Assembly: GCA_947561715.1 (NCBI GenBank)
Contig: OX387204.1
Coordinates: 377,001-441,000, forward strand
Source: Ascidia mentula
Taxonomy: Eukaryota; Chordata; Ascidiacea; Phlebobranchia; Ascidiidae
Direction of reading: 5' to 3'
DNA length: 64,000 nt
Translations under genes and position numbers: made by a program
Shown: positions 38,920-49,800 of the stretch, in pieces
Layout of the letters: every line of letters begins with the position of its first letter
How positions within the stretch are numbered: the stretch's first letter is position 1
Notes under the pieces: generated by a model
Told to the model about the DNA's origin: nothing
What the model saw: only the letters and a program-made list of their open reading frames with translations
Database searches by the model: none

Positions 38920-40134
38920 ATGTCACCAGTGCTTAAAATTAAGGGAGCTGTGCAGAATTATGCATGGGGAAAGAATGCAAGTGAGAGTGCAGTTGCAAGG
39001 TTGTGCTGTTTACAAAGTATTGATCAAAGTAAACCTTATGCTGAACTATGGATGGGAATTCATCCCAAAGCTCCGAGTACTATCCATGATGGAAAATCCC
39101 TTGCAGATTATATTGAAGAAAATGTGGATGCCCTTGGTGAAAAATTGGTAAAACGGTTTGGAACTCTTCCATACTTATTTAAAGTTTTAAGTGTTGCAAA
39201 ATCTTTGTCAATTCAAGCCCATCCCGACAAGGAGCTGGCCGCGAAATTGCACCAAGAAATGCCTGAAGTTTACAAAGACCCCAACCACAAACCGGAGATG
39301 GCCATAGCTCTGACACAGTTTGAAGCTTTGTGCGGATTCCGACCTGTGAAGGAAATTTTGGATTTTTTTGATGTTGTACCTGAACTGGCAGCAGTGGTTG
39401 GCGAGGATTTGGTCACTAAACTTAAAAACGAACACAGACCAAAGGAAAATAATGAAAGTACTGCTTTAAAGGATTGTTTTGCAAAAGTTATTTTGTGTGA
39501 AAAAATTGTTAGAGAACAACAACTGAACCAGTTGGTGAACCGGGTGATTAAGATGAGAGATCAAAAGTCAGATCTTACAAGTGTTAATGGGGAACTGCTT
39601 CTGAGATTAAATTCCAATTTCCCTGGAGATGTTGGTTGTTTTGTTATTTATTTTCTCAACCATATTTTCCTACAACCTGGTGAAGCAATATTCCTCGCCG
39701 CCAATGTTCCCCACGCTTATCTATCGGGAGACTGCATAGAATGCATGGCTTGCTCTGACAATGTGGTAAGAGCTGGATTGACCCCAAAGCTTGTGGATGC
39801 ATCAACCTTATGTGGTATGTTGGAGTACCTACCATCGAGTATTGAACAACAGAAGTTCAAACCAGTCACCACAGATGACCCATTCGAAACAGAGTACAAT
39901 CCACCTGTGGATGATTTTGCTGTTGTTTGCCTCAAAATTCCAGCAAGTACAAAAAGTTACAGTTTGCGTAAGCGAGATTGTGCCAGTATTCTTCTAGTTG
40001 TGTCTGGTGATGCCACAGAAACTTCAGGCATTCACCTTAAAAGTGGAAGTATTTTGTTTATTCCAGCTTATGAAACTGTTACAGTTGCAGCAAGCAGTGA
40101 TGTCCTTGCCTACCAAGCTACTTGTATTTTCTAG
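38920..40134 (+). CDS. MPI: Mannose-6-phosphate isomerase, copy A (intronless)
   Basis: Zinc enzyme interconverting mannose-6-phosphate and fructose-6-phosphate, feeding GDP-mannose and glycosylation. A single exon of 404 residues (human 423). The N-terminus has the type I motif NYAWG; IQAHPDKELA supplies Q99 and H101, HKPEMAIALTQFEALCGFRP supplies E126, and NVPHAYLSGD supplies H265. These four correspond by position to the zinc ligands Gln111, His113, Glu138 and His285 known from the fungal enzyme. The ATG at 38920 was chosen because copy B begins at the matching position. Vertebrate MPI genes are split by several introns, so the intronless form suggests retroposition or intron loss. Candidate poly(A) signals are at 40409 and near 40448. 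Confidence 0.95.
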   Translation: MSPVLKIKGAVQNYAWGKNASESAVARLCCLQSIDQSKPYAELWMGIHPKAPSTIHDGKSLADYIEENVDALGEKLVKRFGTLPYLFKVLSVAKSLSIQAHPDKELAAKLHQEMPEVYKDPNHKPEMAIALTQFEALCGFRPVKEILDFFDVVPELAAVVGEDLVTKLKNEHRPKENNESTALKDCFAKVILCEKIVREQQLNQLVNRVIKMRDQKSDLTSVNGELLLRLNSNFPGDVGCFVIYFLNHIFLQPGEAIFLAANVPHAYLSGDCIECMACSDNVVRAGLTPKLVDASTLCGMLEYLPSSIEQQKFKPVTTDDPFETEYNPPVDDFAVVCLKIPASTKSYSLRKRDCASILLVVSGDATETSGIHLKSGSILFIPAYETVTVAASSDVLAYQATCIF

Positions 40135-42555
40135 TTGCTGCTTTTTGCTGTATTAAAACCTTGCTGCTTGATCATATATATTATAGGCAGTGTGTAATGT
40201 AAGTGCATTTTTTTTAAAATTGGGTTTGTGTAAAAAATTCTGTTTTCATTAAGGTACCAAATTCTTGGAGAATATTTTTGTTTATTTCAAGTGCAGTTAT
40301 TTTCTACATTTATTTTTTGTTCAACTTTTTTCCTTTATATGTCAAGTGCATCCATATGTCAGTTTAACATATTGCTTATTTTGTATCCATTGAGTTGTCT
40401 TCTGGTGGAATAAAGCATTTCCCCTCCAAAACTTTATATGTGCAAAACAATAAAGTGGTGATAGTGGAAGATGAAAGTGGTGCTGGAAGGTGAAAGTGGT
40501 GTAAGTCCAGAACGTAGACCATTGTAAGACATCGTTTACACAATTCCGTGTGTTGATTTTGCACCAACGCGTGATGAAAACAAGAACAAATTCTCGGTCA
40601 AGTTCACCGCAAAATTATTTCCGCATATTGGAGTCCATGTTTTATAGGTCACGTGACACGTGTTGCACTGTGAGAAAGGGAATTGGCTGGAAGTGTGCGT
40701 TGGAGTTTAACTACAGGCCATATGCAGTATTAAGCAACTTTTACATGATTACAATCGTTTCCATCTAGCGCATTGATGAAAGTTATAGAGTTTGCGCGAT
40801 GTGATTAGTCAGGGTTGCGCTTAGTGTTTTACCAGCTCGAACAAAGCATTCTATTTGATAAAATTAAATGACTACATTGTTACACACAAAAGCGTTGACA
40901 CGCAACGCCATTCACATTTCTGCAAACATGGCACACTGCGTTCTAGTGGTTTCCGAGTCATGGCGCAAAAGGCAACCACTACAGACCTCCCAACACGAAC
41001 TAACCACGAAACTCATCTGTGTTCCAGTGTGATTGTAAAAGGTTTGTGGTTTTCTCACATTCCATTTACTTCAACGACTTCTTACGGTTTTGCCGTTTCT
41101 TGTGGAAAGTAGTTGAAGGGATTTAAGATGAATTAAGCGACTTTGCTGTGGAGTGAAACGAGCCTTAGGCGATTTTCTCAATAACCAAAAACTGCCTCCC
41201 CGCCAAATATACCGTGGAATTGGTTTCTCACAAAACAATTCCGGAGAAGGAAGTGTGTATTTTGGTCAGTGGAGATATTTTCTATTCGTTGGCAAAACAG
41301 AATTTCTTCGCCCCCAACAGGTTAAGGATGAAAAAATATAGGAATATATTCACAGGCGGGTGGAGGCTTTTGTGTGTAACAATGTAGTCATGTCAGACAC
41401 AGTTCGTCCCACGTAAATAAACCGATCTTGGTTGGTTTGAAGTTGGTCGTCAACGCACTGTAGTACCGGAGGCAAAATGTGGTTTTTAGAATCGCCAGCG
41501 ATGCCAAAATCCGACAGGGTTTGAGTTTCGTTCAATGGCGACGTAGACAGATGCTATCTTCGGCCTCACTGTCAAAACCCTGTTGAAAACCCTGTTGAAA
41601 AAGGTAGTCGATAGTTCGGAACGTGACGTTTTTAGTTGGAGTGGATTGTTTTTTTCACGGCGCCCAACCATGTCGATTACGTGCTCCCGTGCAATAATGT
41701 TACGTGCAATAATACTGCTTCAAACATTTGGGTGATGACGTGTACATGAGCAGAAGTAAATGCAACTGGAAAAGGGACTGACGTAGAAAACAAATGGTTT
41801 CATTATTTTTTCGCCAAAATTAGCCAAAAAAATAAACCGTCTGAGCCAGGAAAGGGATTTGAGTTGTAGGGCCAGGTAGTTATAGATGGTACTGTAGGTT
41901 GAAGGTAATTGGGATTCACCTCTGACTCTGATTCTGACTCACTCATTTTTGAGTGAGTGATAACATTTCAGTGTGCTCCAGTGGAAGCAATCGCTCCTGT
42001 AACATGTTTCATTTTAAGGTGGGCGTTGATTCCGTTTTTACTTAGTTAATATTCTTGTAAATGCTATAGTGGATAGAGTTGAACGGTAAACGTGTGATTT
42101 TTTTTTCGTTTACAAAACTTCCTCGGTAATAAATGTTTTTAAACTTTAAACTTTAGTTCGCTTAGTGCACAGTTGGCTCGTTTCTAACTCCTAATAAAAG
42201 AATATATAGTCGTTGTTTCGCCAACGTGACAACAATTGCGTAACAATAACACGACAAACGGAAATGAGTGTATACAAACCCTCGACCAGCTGTTGTTCTT
42301 TTTAAAAATTGTGCCATTGTTAAACTACAGCACAAGGAAATAGAGAAAGGTCGCCTGCATGACGATGCAATGTTTGCTGTGAGCGCATGAATTATTTGCT
42401 GACAAATCATTTTGACCAAAGTGCTGCTGTTGTTGTTGCAGGCATTTCTGTCTGTTGCATCGCCACCATTGTTGCGGGCACACGGCTTCCGTTTGAAAGA
42501 GCGCATCTTAGCATATGGCTGGAGAGCAGAGGAGAGTAGAAGTTTAAGCACCGCC
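40135..42555. other. Spacer between isomerase copy A and the amine oxidase gene
   Basis: Holds the 3' untranslated region of copy A and the upstream region of the amine oxidase gene. A stretch ending ttgttgttgcag near 42441 could be an acceptor for an untranslated leader exon. Apart from a perfect hairpin at 41937-41958, I see no gene or repeat. Confidence 0.5.
41937..41958. repeat. Perfect 9-bp inverted repeat with a 4-base loop
   Basis: actcactca and tgagtgagt flank tttt, making a perfect hairpin in the spacer upstream of the amine oxidase gene. No function can be assigned. Confidence 0.6.
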
Positions 42556-45034
42556 ATGTTTTCGACCAATCCTCCTACTGTGGTTGTGGTTGGGGCTGGG
42601 GCAAGTGGGTTGGCAGCTGCTGCGAGACTAGCTGGGAACGGAATTGCAGACCTTGTCGTACTGGAAGGTAGAAACCGAACTGGCGGAAGAATATCAACAC
42701 TTCAAATAGGTAACTTGTTTTAATTAGTGTACGTGTGTGCATGAATGTGTGAGAAGCGGTTTGAGTATCTGCCATACAGATCAATCAAACTACTTAAACG
42801 AGGTTATGAGCAAACAATTGTCGACCTACATACGAAATACACGGATTGGTTTTAAGTTGGTTCCTTTTTACAAAATCGCTCATTTCACACAACTTCTAAA
42901 CAAATGTGGTTGCAAGTTATTTTTTGGTGGTCGTTTCCTATGCACAGTATGTGTGGGTACGAACTGCGATGTCATCATGCGTGTTTACCCGGACTCAACT
43001 CTACTGCACACGCACTCGATTCTCGTCACGTTTATAAAAACATTCGACAACTTTGCAGGGGACCGACGAATTGAGGAAGGGGCTTCTTGGATACACGGCA
43101 CGGAGGGAAATCCCATTTCTTCGCTTGCAAAACAAACGGGTTCTGTTCACAAAGAATGGTTTGCACTGTGACGTTACATGTACTGTTGTCGCGATATTTG
43201 TTTGTTTTGCCGCTAAATTCCTGCGCGCTGTCATATATACATTAGGGCCAAGGTCATCTAGGCATAGGTGGTGTATATCGGGATGAGATTAGCTCATGAA
43301 TGTTGCCCTCTGTTCGGAATTATCTTTATCTGTGCGACATCAAATTTACTGTAAGTGTTTTGTGTATTTCTATACGAAGCAACAAACCTCGCATGTCAGC
43401 TGGTTTAGAAAAACCGGTTTCGCTTCCTTCCCGTAATCATCATCAGTTTCTCATTCAAATCTGAATTAGATCTTGGAGGTTCGACCACACAAGTAGTGCC
43501 GTGTGCAAATCCCTTACTCATCACTAATGAGAAAATACTCGCAGGAATTACTTGGAGAAAATCAAAAACTGTTCCTGGCACAAACAGAACGGGGAAAAAC
43601 TAACCGCCGATGACGTCACACTGGTAGTGGATGCGTACAAAACCCACTGTGACATAATAGATGAAGTTGCTCTCCCCTCCGAGGAGGAACGGGAGCAGAT
43701 GAGGAGGATGAGTTGGAGGAATCTTCATCACTACCTGGAGGAGAAGTGGGAGGAGCTGATCCTGGAGGGATGCGATGAGGAGAAAAGGCGCCTCTTAGTG
43801 TCGGCACTTAGTGTTTGTTACCAGAAGGAATGTCAGGACGCAGGGACGGGAGACCTGAGGAGTTGCGCTGTCCACGGTTTCGCCGAATACCTCCCTCTGG
43901 CCGGATGTGACGCAACATTACCCAACGGTTACAGCGAAATACTAAAACCTTTACTACGGGGAATCCCCCGAAGTGCGATTCGACTCAATAGCGTCGTCGA
44001 GCGAATTGAGTGGTCTCCTGGCGGTTGCCGTGGTAACGCACGATGTAAACCGGTCAAGGTCGTGTATAAGTGCGCCGCTAGCGGAAAGACGGAAATTGTA
44101 CAAGCCGATCACGTGATCGTGACCGCTCCGCTTGGGTGCATCCGAGATTTGAGTACCACTCTTTTCACTCCGTCACTTCCGGATGACAAGATGAGTTCAT
44201 GCAGAAGGTAAAGCATTGTGTTGAGTGCAGAGTGCAGAGTATTCGCTCAACTCCTTATTCACTCAGAATAACTTTTGACGTGGTCGACAAAATAGCCCTG
44301 CTCTACGACAAACCTTTCTGGTCACCCGACCATTCCTCCATCGGTCTTCTGTGGGATGACGTCACAGAGAATCACTGGTCACGTGATGTAGTATATCTGA
44401 TAGCCCGGGGAGACGGGGAATCCCCATGGTTGGAGGTAAGTGGTGTTGGTTGGTTGGTTGATATGATTTACTTTGGAATGCCGACTTTTCAGACGTGGCT
44501 TTGCGGAAAACACGCGAAAGAAGTTGAAAATTTGACGGATGAAGAAGTCGGATCCAAACTGACGGAGATCTTGAGAAAGTTTGTCGGTAAAAATGCTCAG
44601 CCAGAACATTCAGATAAGCCCGTGTAATGTTAACTAATTGTTAAGTTGAAAGCGTGTATGTTTTTTATAAACGCCTCACTTTTAAGAGTTTTTTTGTTTA
44701 TTTAACATTAACGTCACCTCCAGGTTCTCACGTTCCCAAGCCATCCTCAACCCACGTGACCAGGTGGGGGTTGGACCGCTTCGCGCGCGGTTCTTATATT
44801 TCACTTAATCCGAACTCCTTCGGGGAGGACATCGATATTATGGCCGAACCGTTGCCTGGCAACAGTTACCCCGAGCAACCATTCCAGCTTCTGTTCGCTG
44901 GGGAAGGAACCTCAAGAAGTTATTTTGGAACTGCTCACGGCGCTGTTTTGTCAGGAGAACGCGAAGCGGATCGATTGTTACGTCATTATATGGGATTGTA
45001 TAACGGTGTCGCCGTGACGAAAGTCAACGCTTGA
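42556..45034 (+). CDS. PAOX: FAD-dependent polyamine oxidase (PAOX/SMOX family)
   Basis: Flavin amine oxidase acting on acetylated polyamines or spermine. Exons: 42556-42709, 43059-43139, one unresolved exon, 43545-44207, 44267-44435, 44493-44586, 44724-45034. The N-terminus has the FAD Rossmann fingerprint VVVVGAGASGLAAAARL with VVLEGRNRTGGRI; then GASWIHGTEGNP; ADHVIVTAPLGCIRD and VDKIALLYDKPFW in the middle; and the FAD-closing block LLFAGEGTSRSYFGTAHGAV near the C-terminus. The exon between 43139 and 43545 must enter in phase 1 and leave in phase 2; 43293-43350 fits the phases but is a poor family match. The start is the first in-frame ATG before the Rossmann motif. The protein ends TKVNA, without a peroxisomal PTS1 signal. 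PAOX fits slightly better than SMOX, but the two are hard to separate. It sits between two isomerase copies. Confidence 0.9.
43408..43452 (-). repeat. Short dispersed repeat with hammerhead-like fold, copy 2
   Basis: On the minus strand: GAGAAA, CTGATGA, an 18-base arm without obvious pairing, GAAA, palindromic CCGG, TT and TTTCT. AGAAA pairs with TTTCT. The copy shares the neighbouring attcaaat and the catcatcagtttctc core with copy 1 at 25777-25819. It lies in an intron of the amine oxidase gene. Confidence 0.35.
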
Positions 45035-45378
45035 CTTTGTTTAGTCACTTGGGTTGACTTATTTTGGAAAATTGCTGAAATAATTTATCTGCTTTTAATG
45101 GGAGGCCGAAGAGCGATTAAAAAAAACAAAGTGTTTGGGGGAAAAATGTGGTAAAAACACAATTGTGCAAGATTATGTTCTGATCAAATGTTTCTGCTTC
45201 TCTACGAACCCAAAATAATTTAAAACATTTTTAATATTGTTGTTTACCGTGATTTGCTGCTATTATAACAATTTATTGTGAAAATTCTTCAAGGTCATGA
45301 ACTGTAGGTAAGATGTGCTCGTTTTGCATAATATTCGTAACAGTGTTTCATTTAATTTTTTCTATTATTCTCGCTTTA

Positions 45379-45384
45379 AATAAA
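45379..45384 (+). promoter_or_regulatory. Polyadenylation signal of the amine oxidase gene
   Basis: AATAAA about 345 bases after the TGA stop and about 260 bases before the start codon of isomerase copy B. Confidence 0.55.
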
Positions 45385-45645
45385 AACAAGTTGGAAAGAG
45401 ATTTATGGATTTAAGCTGACTGGTATTGGAATTAGCATTTTTTTGTGGCACTCAAAAACGTTGAGAAATACCACAAAAAGTTAAGAAATATGACAAAAAA
45501 TTAACTTTCGCAACAACCCGCAAGCTGGCGTCGACAGACAAGTGCGTGTTTCCTCTGACGGATGTTGATAGTTTCCCAGGCTCAAAGTAATTGTTGCGAC
45601 GACTGGTTGCAGACAGTACTTCCAAGTTGCTGTTTACACAAAGGC

Positions 45646-46860
45646 ATGTCAGCAATATTTAAAATAAACGGCGCAGTGACGAACAATGACTGGGGTAAGG
45701 TTGGGACAGACAGTGTTGTAGCCAAGTTGCATTGTTCTGGCAGCATACAAGAAAATGTACCATATGCTGAATTGTGGATGGGAATTCACCCTAAAGCCCC
45801 AAGCACTATGGAAGACGGGAAACTGTTGCAGAAATATCTGCAGGAAAATCCAACCGCCCTTGGAGAAAAAGTAACAAAGCAATTTGGGACTCTCCCATTC
45901 CTGTTCAAGGTATTGAGTATCAACAAGGCGCTTTGCATTCAAGCACATCCCGACAAGGAGCTGGCCGCGAAATTGCACCGAGAAATGCCTGAAGTTTACA
46001 AAGATCCCAACCACAAACCGGAGATGGCCATAGCTCTGACGCAGTTTGAAGCTTTGTGCGGTTTCCGACCTGTTAAGGAAATTTTAGATTTTTTTGATGT
46101 TGTACCTGAACTGGCATCTGTTGTTGGCGAGGATTTGGTCACTAAACTTAAAATTGAACACAGACCAAAGGAAAATAATGAAAATGCTGCTTTAAAGGAT
46201 TGTTTTGCAAAAATTATTTTGTGTGAAAAAATTGTTAGAGAACAACAACTGAATCAATTGGTGAACCGGGTGATTAAGATGAGAGATCAAAAGTCAGATC
46301 TCACCAGTGTTAAAGGGGAACTGCTTTTAAAACTTTACTCAGAATATCCGAACGATGTTGGTTGTTTCTTAATGTATTTCCTCAACCACATTTTCCTACA
46401 ACCTGGTGAAGCAATATTCCTCGCCGCCAATGTTCCCCACGCTTATCTATCGGGAGACTGCATAGAATGCATGGCTTGCTCTGACAACGTGGTAAGAGCT
46501 GGATTGACCAACAAGTATTCGGATAAAAACACATTTTGTTACATGGTCAGTTCTTATGCAGCCGGGCCCGATTATTACAAATTTCATCCAGTTTGTGTCG
46601 ATGACTCACGCGCGATGTACAATCCTCCAATTGATGATTTTGCTGTGGTTCGGTTTATGATCCCTGCAAGCAGAGAAATGTACAGTTTGCCCGAACAAGA
46701 ATGTGCGAGCATCGTGTTGGTGGTTGCTGGGGAGGCGGAGGAGTTGGATAAAGGAATCCTACTCTCACGTGGGTGCAAGTTATTTATTCCTGCTAATGAG
46801 CAAGTTGTTGTGCGTACAAGAAGTGATGTTCTTGCCTATCAAGCAACTTGTATTATTTAA
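45646..46860 (+). CDS. MPI: Mannose-6-phosphate isomerase, copy B (intronless)
   Basis: Second single-exon isomerase, 404 residues, colinear with copy A without gaps at least through the central region. The proposed zinc ligands Q99, H101, E126 and H265 are all kept. The N-terminal motif reads NNDWG against NYAWG in copy A. Residues about 100-228 and 249-288 are almost identical to copy A even at synonymous positions, while the N-terminal 100 and C-terminal 115 residues are clearly diverged. An upstream in-frame ATG at 45562 would add 28 residues; the ATG at 45646 was chosen because it matches the start of copy A. Both copies look functional. Different expression or substrate preference is possible but not shown by sequence. 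Confidence 0.93.
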   Translation: MSAIFKINGAVTNNDWGKVGTDSVVAKLHCSGSIQENVPYAELWMGIHPKAPSTMEDGKLLQKYLQENPTALGEKVTKQFGTLPFLFKVLSINKALCIQAHPDKELAAKLHREMPEVYKDPNHKPEMAIALTQFEALCGFRPVKEILDFFDVVPELASVVGEDLVTKLKIEHRPKENNENAALKDCFAKIILCEKIVREQQLNQLVNRVIKMRDQKSDLTSVKGELLLKLYSEYPNDVGCFLMYFLNHIFLQPGEAIFLAANVPHAYLSGDCIECMACSDNVVRAGLTNKYSDKNTFCYMVSSYAAGPDYYKFHPVCVDDSRAMYNPPIDDFAVVRFMIPASREMYSLPEQECASIVLVVAGEAEELDKGILLSRGCKLFIPANEQVVVRTRSDVLAYQATCII

Positions 46861-49800
46861 CTACTTTGCTTCAACGTGCCGAATGGAGATCCACTCTATG
46901 ATATTTGTGTTCGTCCATATAGACGATATATTTCCTGTTTCAACCATTGTTCCTGGGCGTATAGTGAAAGTTACCTAAACGTAGTACATAAGATTAACTC
47001 TATACACACTGTTAAAAGCAAGACTTCTGGAAACCTTAATATTTACACTTCAGGATGCAATAGCAAACTATCAAACACAAGAAGACAATCAAAACAACAA
47101 CAATTACTTAGTTTTAGAGAATTCGCAAACGGGATTTCCGGTGGAGAGTTAGCTGGAGGTTATAATGCGACGCTGCAATATGGCGAGACAACGCAACCAT
47201 AACATTCTATACAACATGAAATATGATACGTGTTACTGCCGACATATTCCGATACGCTGTATCCTTTCAGTCAATTTCTCGTAATTGGTAGAATTTGCAT
47301 TTACATACTTCGTCAAAATATACACCAGCAATAATTAACACATTAGCAGTATGTCAAATTTATGCGGGGAGCAATTCGCAATATTGAACCGATCAATGAA
47401 ATATGGACGACAGCTTATCAGGGCACCTCGGTACTATAAGCTGATCCAGATTAGTTTTAAAACTCTAATACAATAATTGGCGGTAATAATTATTCCATCG
47501 CAAACCGCCTATTCCGGTACAACAGTATTGTATGAAGATAATTTTGAAATGTCAAACATCGCCCAATAAGACAGAAACCGACTAGGCGCAAAAATGGCAA
47601 CAAACCATTTTTCCTGGCCACGCCGATATCAGCAAAGAAATTCGTGCGTCATTCTGGAACATAACAACTGTTTCACCGCCATCATCAGATGATGTGTAGC
47701 TTTTACGCTAGCAGGCACTCGGGCCAACTGGGAACCAAACATCAGAGGCAAAACTGTGTTTACATCCTATCTGCAGCTTTCAATGATTATAAAAGCTCTT
47801 TTGCACATATAGGTGTACTTAACTCTAACCGTTCGTTGGTCGTATATATACGCAAGCCCCCCAAATCAGTACACTTGCCTCAAGGTCATAGGTGGTAATC
47901 GAAGGTCAAGCGTAAAAACGACGCAATTCGTTCTGTTTAAAAAAATTAACAACAAAGGAAGTAAAAAAAAGAAGCTTGAACTGTTGAACTCGGAGAAACA
48001 CACGTGTTGATACAAAACTTGAAAGCCGAGTGTTCATGCGATTATCAGAGTTGATTGTTATATCTCACATATTACCCCCGACTGGAGTACTTGTTATTAA
48101 TCCAAAAAATGCAACCATGGTGTGAGGATTTAGCTAAAATTGACCCGATCGAAAGGATCGACTGGAAACCGTTTGCAATACTCCGCCGCAGGCACATTAA
48201 TGCGTTATTTCTCAAACATTTGTAAGTGAAAAAAACAGAACGAAAAGGCTAAAGTAACTTAACACAGGCTAAACATAGCGTAAAGTTTTACGAGTGCCAT
48301 TATCCGTCGAGCGCGTTCTGAATTTGGCGAACGTGACCTTTGTTTATCACCTCTGGTGTAATGTGATACACTTTGCAGTATGTTGCTGCCATTCCAGGAA
48401 CGTTAAACTTGCCATATCTGATAAAGCGCAATCTCTAATGGATTTATGTCAGTCACGTTGACCGATACCTGAGACCCAAAACCCTTTCATTATGATTCAA
48501 GACACATTCAAGGAATTGTTTTGCAATGGCGCGTTTTTTTGGTTTCTTTTATTACACAAAAGTGGTGAACTTCTTTAGTGATTAAGTACATCATTACAAT
48601 CCATTTGAAAACCTCAAATTCACGTGGATTTACTGCAACAAAATATAATTTCCGATATCCTGGACATTCTAAGCACTTTTACTTTTCTCTATTGCCTTTT
48701 TGAACAACCTGCAATCTTTTAAATAACCCCGGTTCCCAACCTCGAGCGACCAAAATGATTATTTAGGTAAAATGTGTATGCCTAAAAATTTGGGTGTTGC
48801 AGTTGAACATCTGGGAACCACGAAATAAATTTAGTAACACAAAAAACTGTGACTTTACTCAAGCGTATCCACAAGTCGATGCTTTGCTGTTACTCAAGAT
48901 ATCATTAACTCCAGTTCCACAAATCGGTTAAAATTTTGAATGGCAAAGTTTGAAATTATCGAATACACTTTGTAGTGCGCCACACAAAAACAGCTTAGTT
49001 CATAAAAAATTTAACGTAATAAAATCTCTTGAAAAAAGTTTTACTGGCGTACAGGCTGCTCTGAGGCTACTACATTGTTGAACTGTTTAGAAAAAGAACA
49101 TTTTATTTGCAATTGCTTCGATTCCATGAATATTGGAATTCTTCTTAATAGCGCAGTTTATCCGGAAAAGTCTTTCAAGCCTTTGGCAACGACGCCATGC
49201 AACAAACAGCACGTTTTTATAATAAAGCGTTGATTGCTTGCCACAGATGCACCTTCTGCGCAAACTTCACCTCACATACTGATGTTGCCAGGTTATTTGT
49301 TTGCTGAAAAGTGGCAAGGATTATTGCAGATATGAGAAGATATGGCTGAGAAAGCTTCGTATGAAGACCCCATATTAAACAGGTATGTTTTCGGTTTCTT
49401 TTGTTTTAAATAATGCCTTTTGTTTTCATCATTTGTTGGAAATAATTCCACAAACACTACAAGCGTAGCCGTGTTGATGTGCGTTATTTGAGTGATTATA
49501 CGGTTTGTGTCAAAGCTACAAGATTTTGACAATGTGATTTGTATTGAAGTAGATAAACTATTTGAAATAGTGATGCATTGGCAATAAAGCTGCAAGTTTG
49601 TGGGCAGTTAATGAAAGGTCTTTATGCTGCATAACTTGCTAGCTACTGTCCTGACCTTTTGAAAAGGTCAAGTTATGCTGTAATGTTGAGTCTGCTAGTT
49701 TCTGCATAGGTCGAATTTGGTGTTTGTGGGAAAAGTAAATTAAATCTAGAAGGTCAAATAGGATTTAATTTACCACGAGCAGATGTTCGGTATTTAGCTA

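Noticed and set aside
47640-47720. Third hammerhead-like copy (catcatcagatgatg)
   Set aside because: It shares CTGATGATG and GAAA on the minus strand, but stem II and the outer stem do not pair, and the flanks differ from the other two copies.
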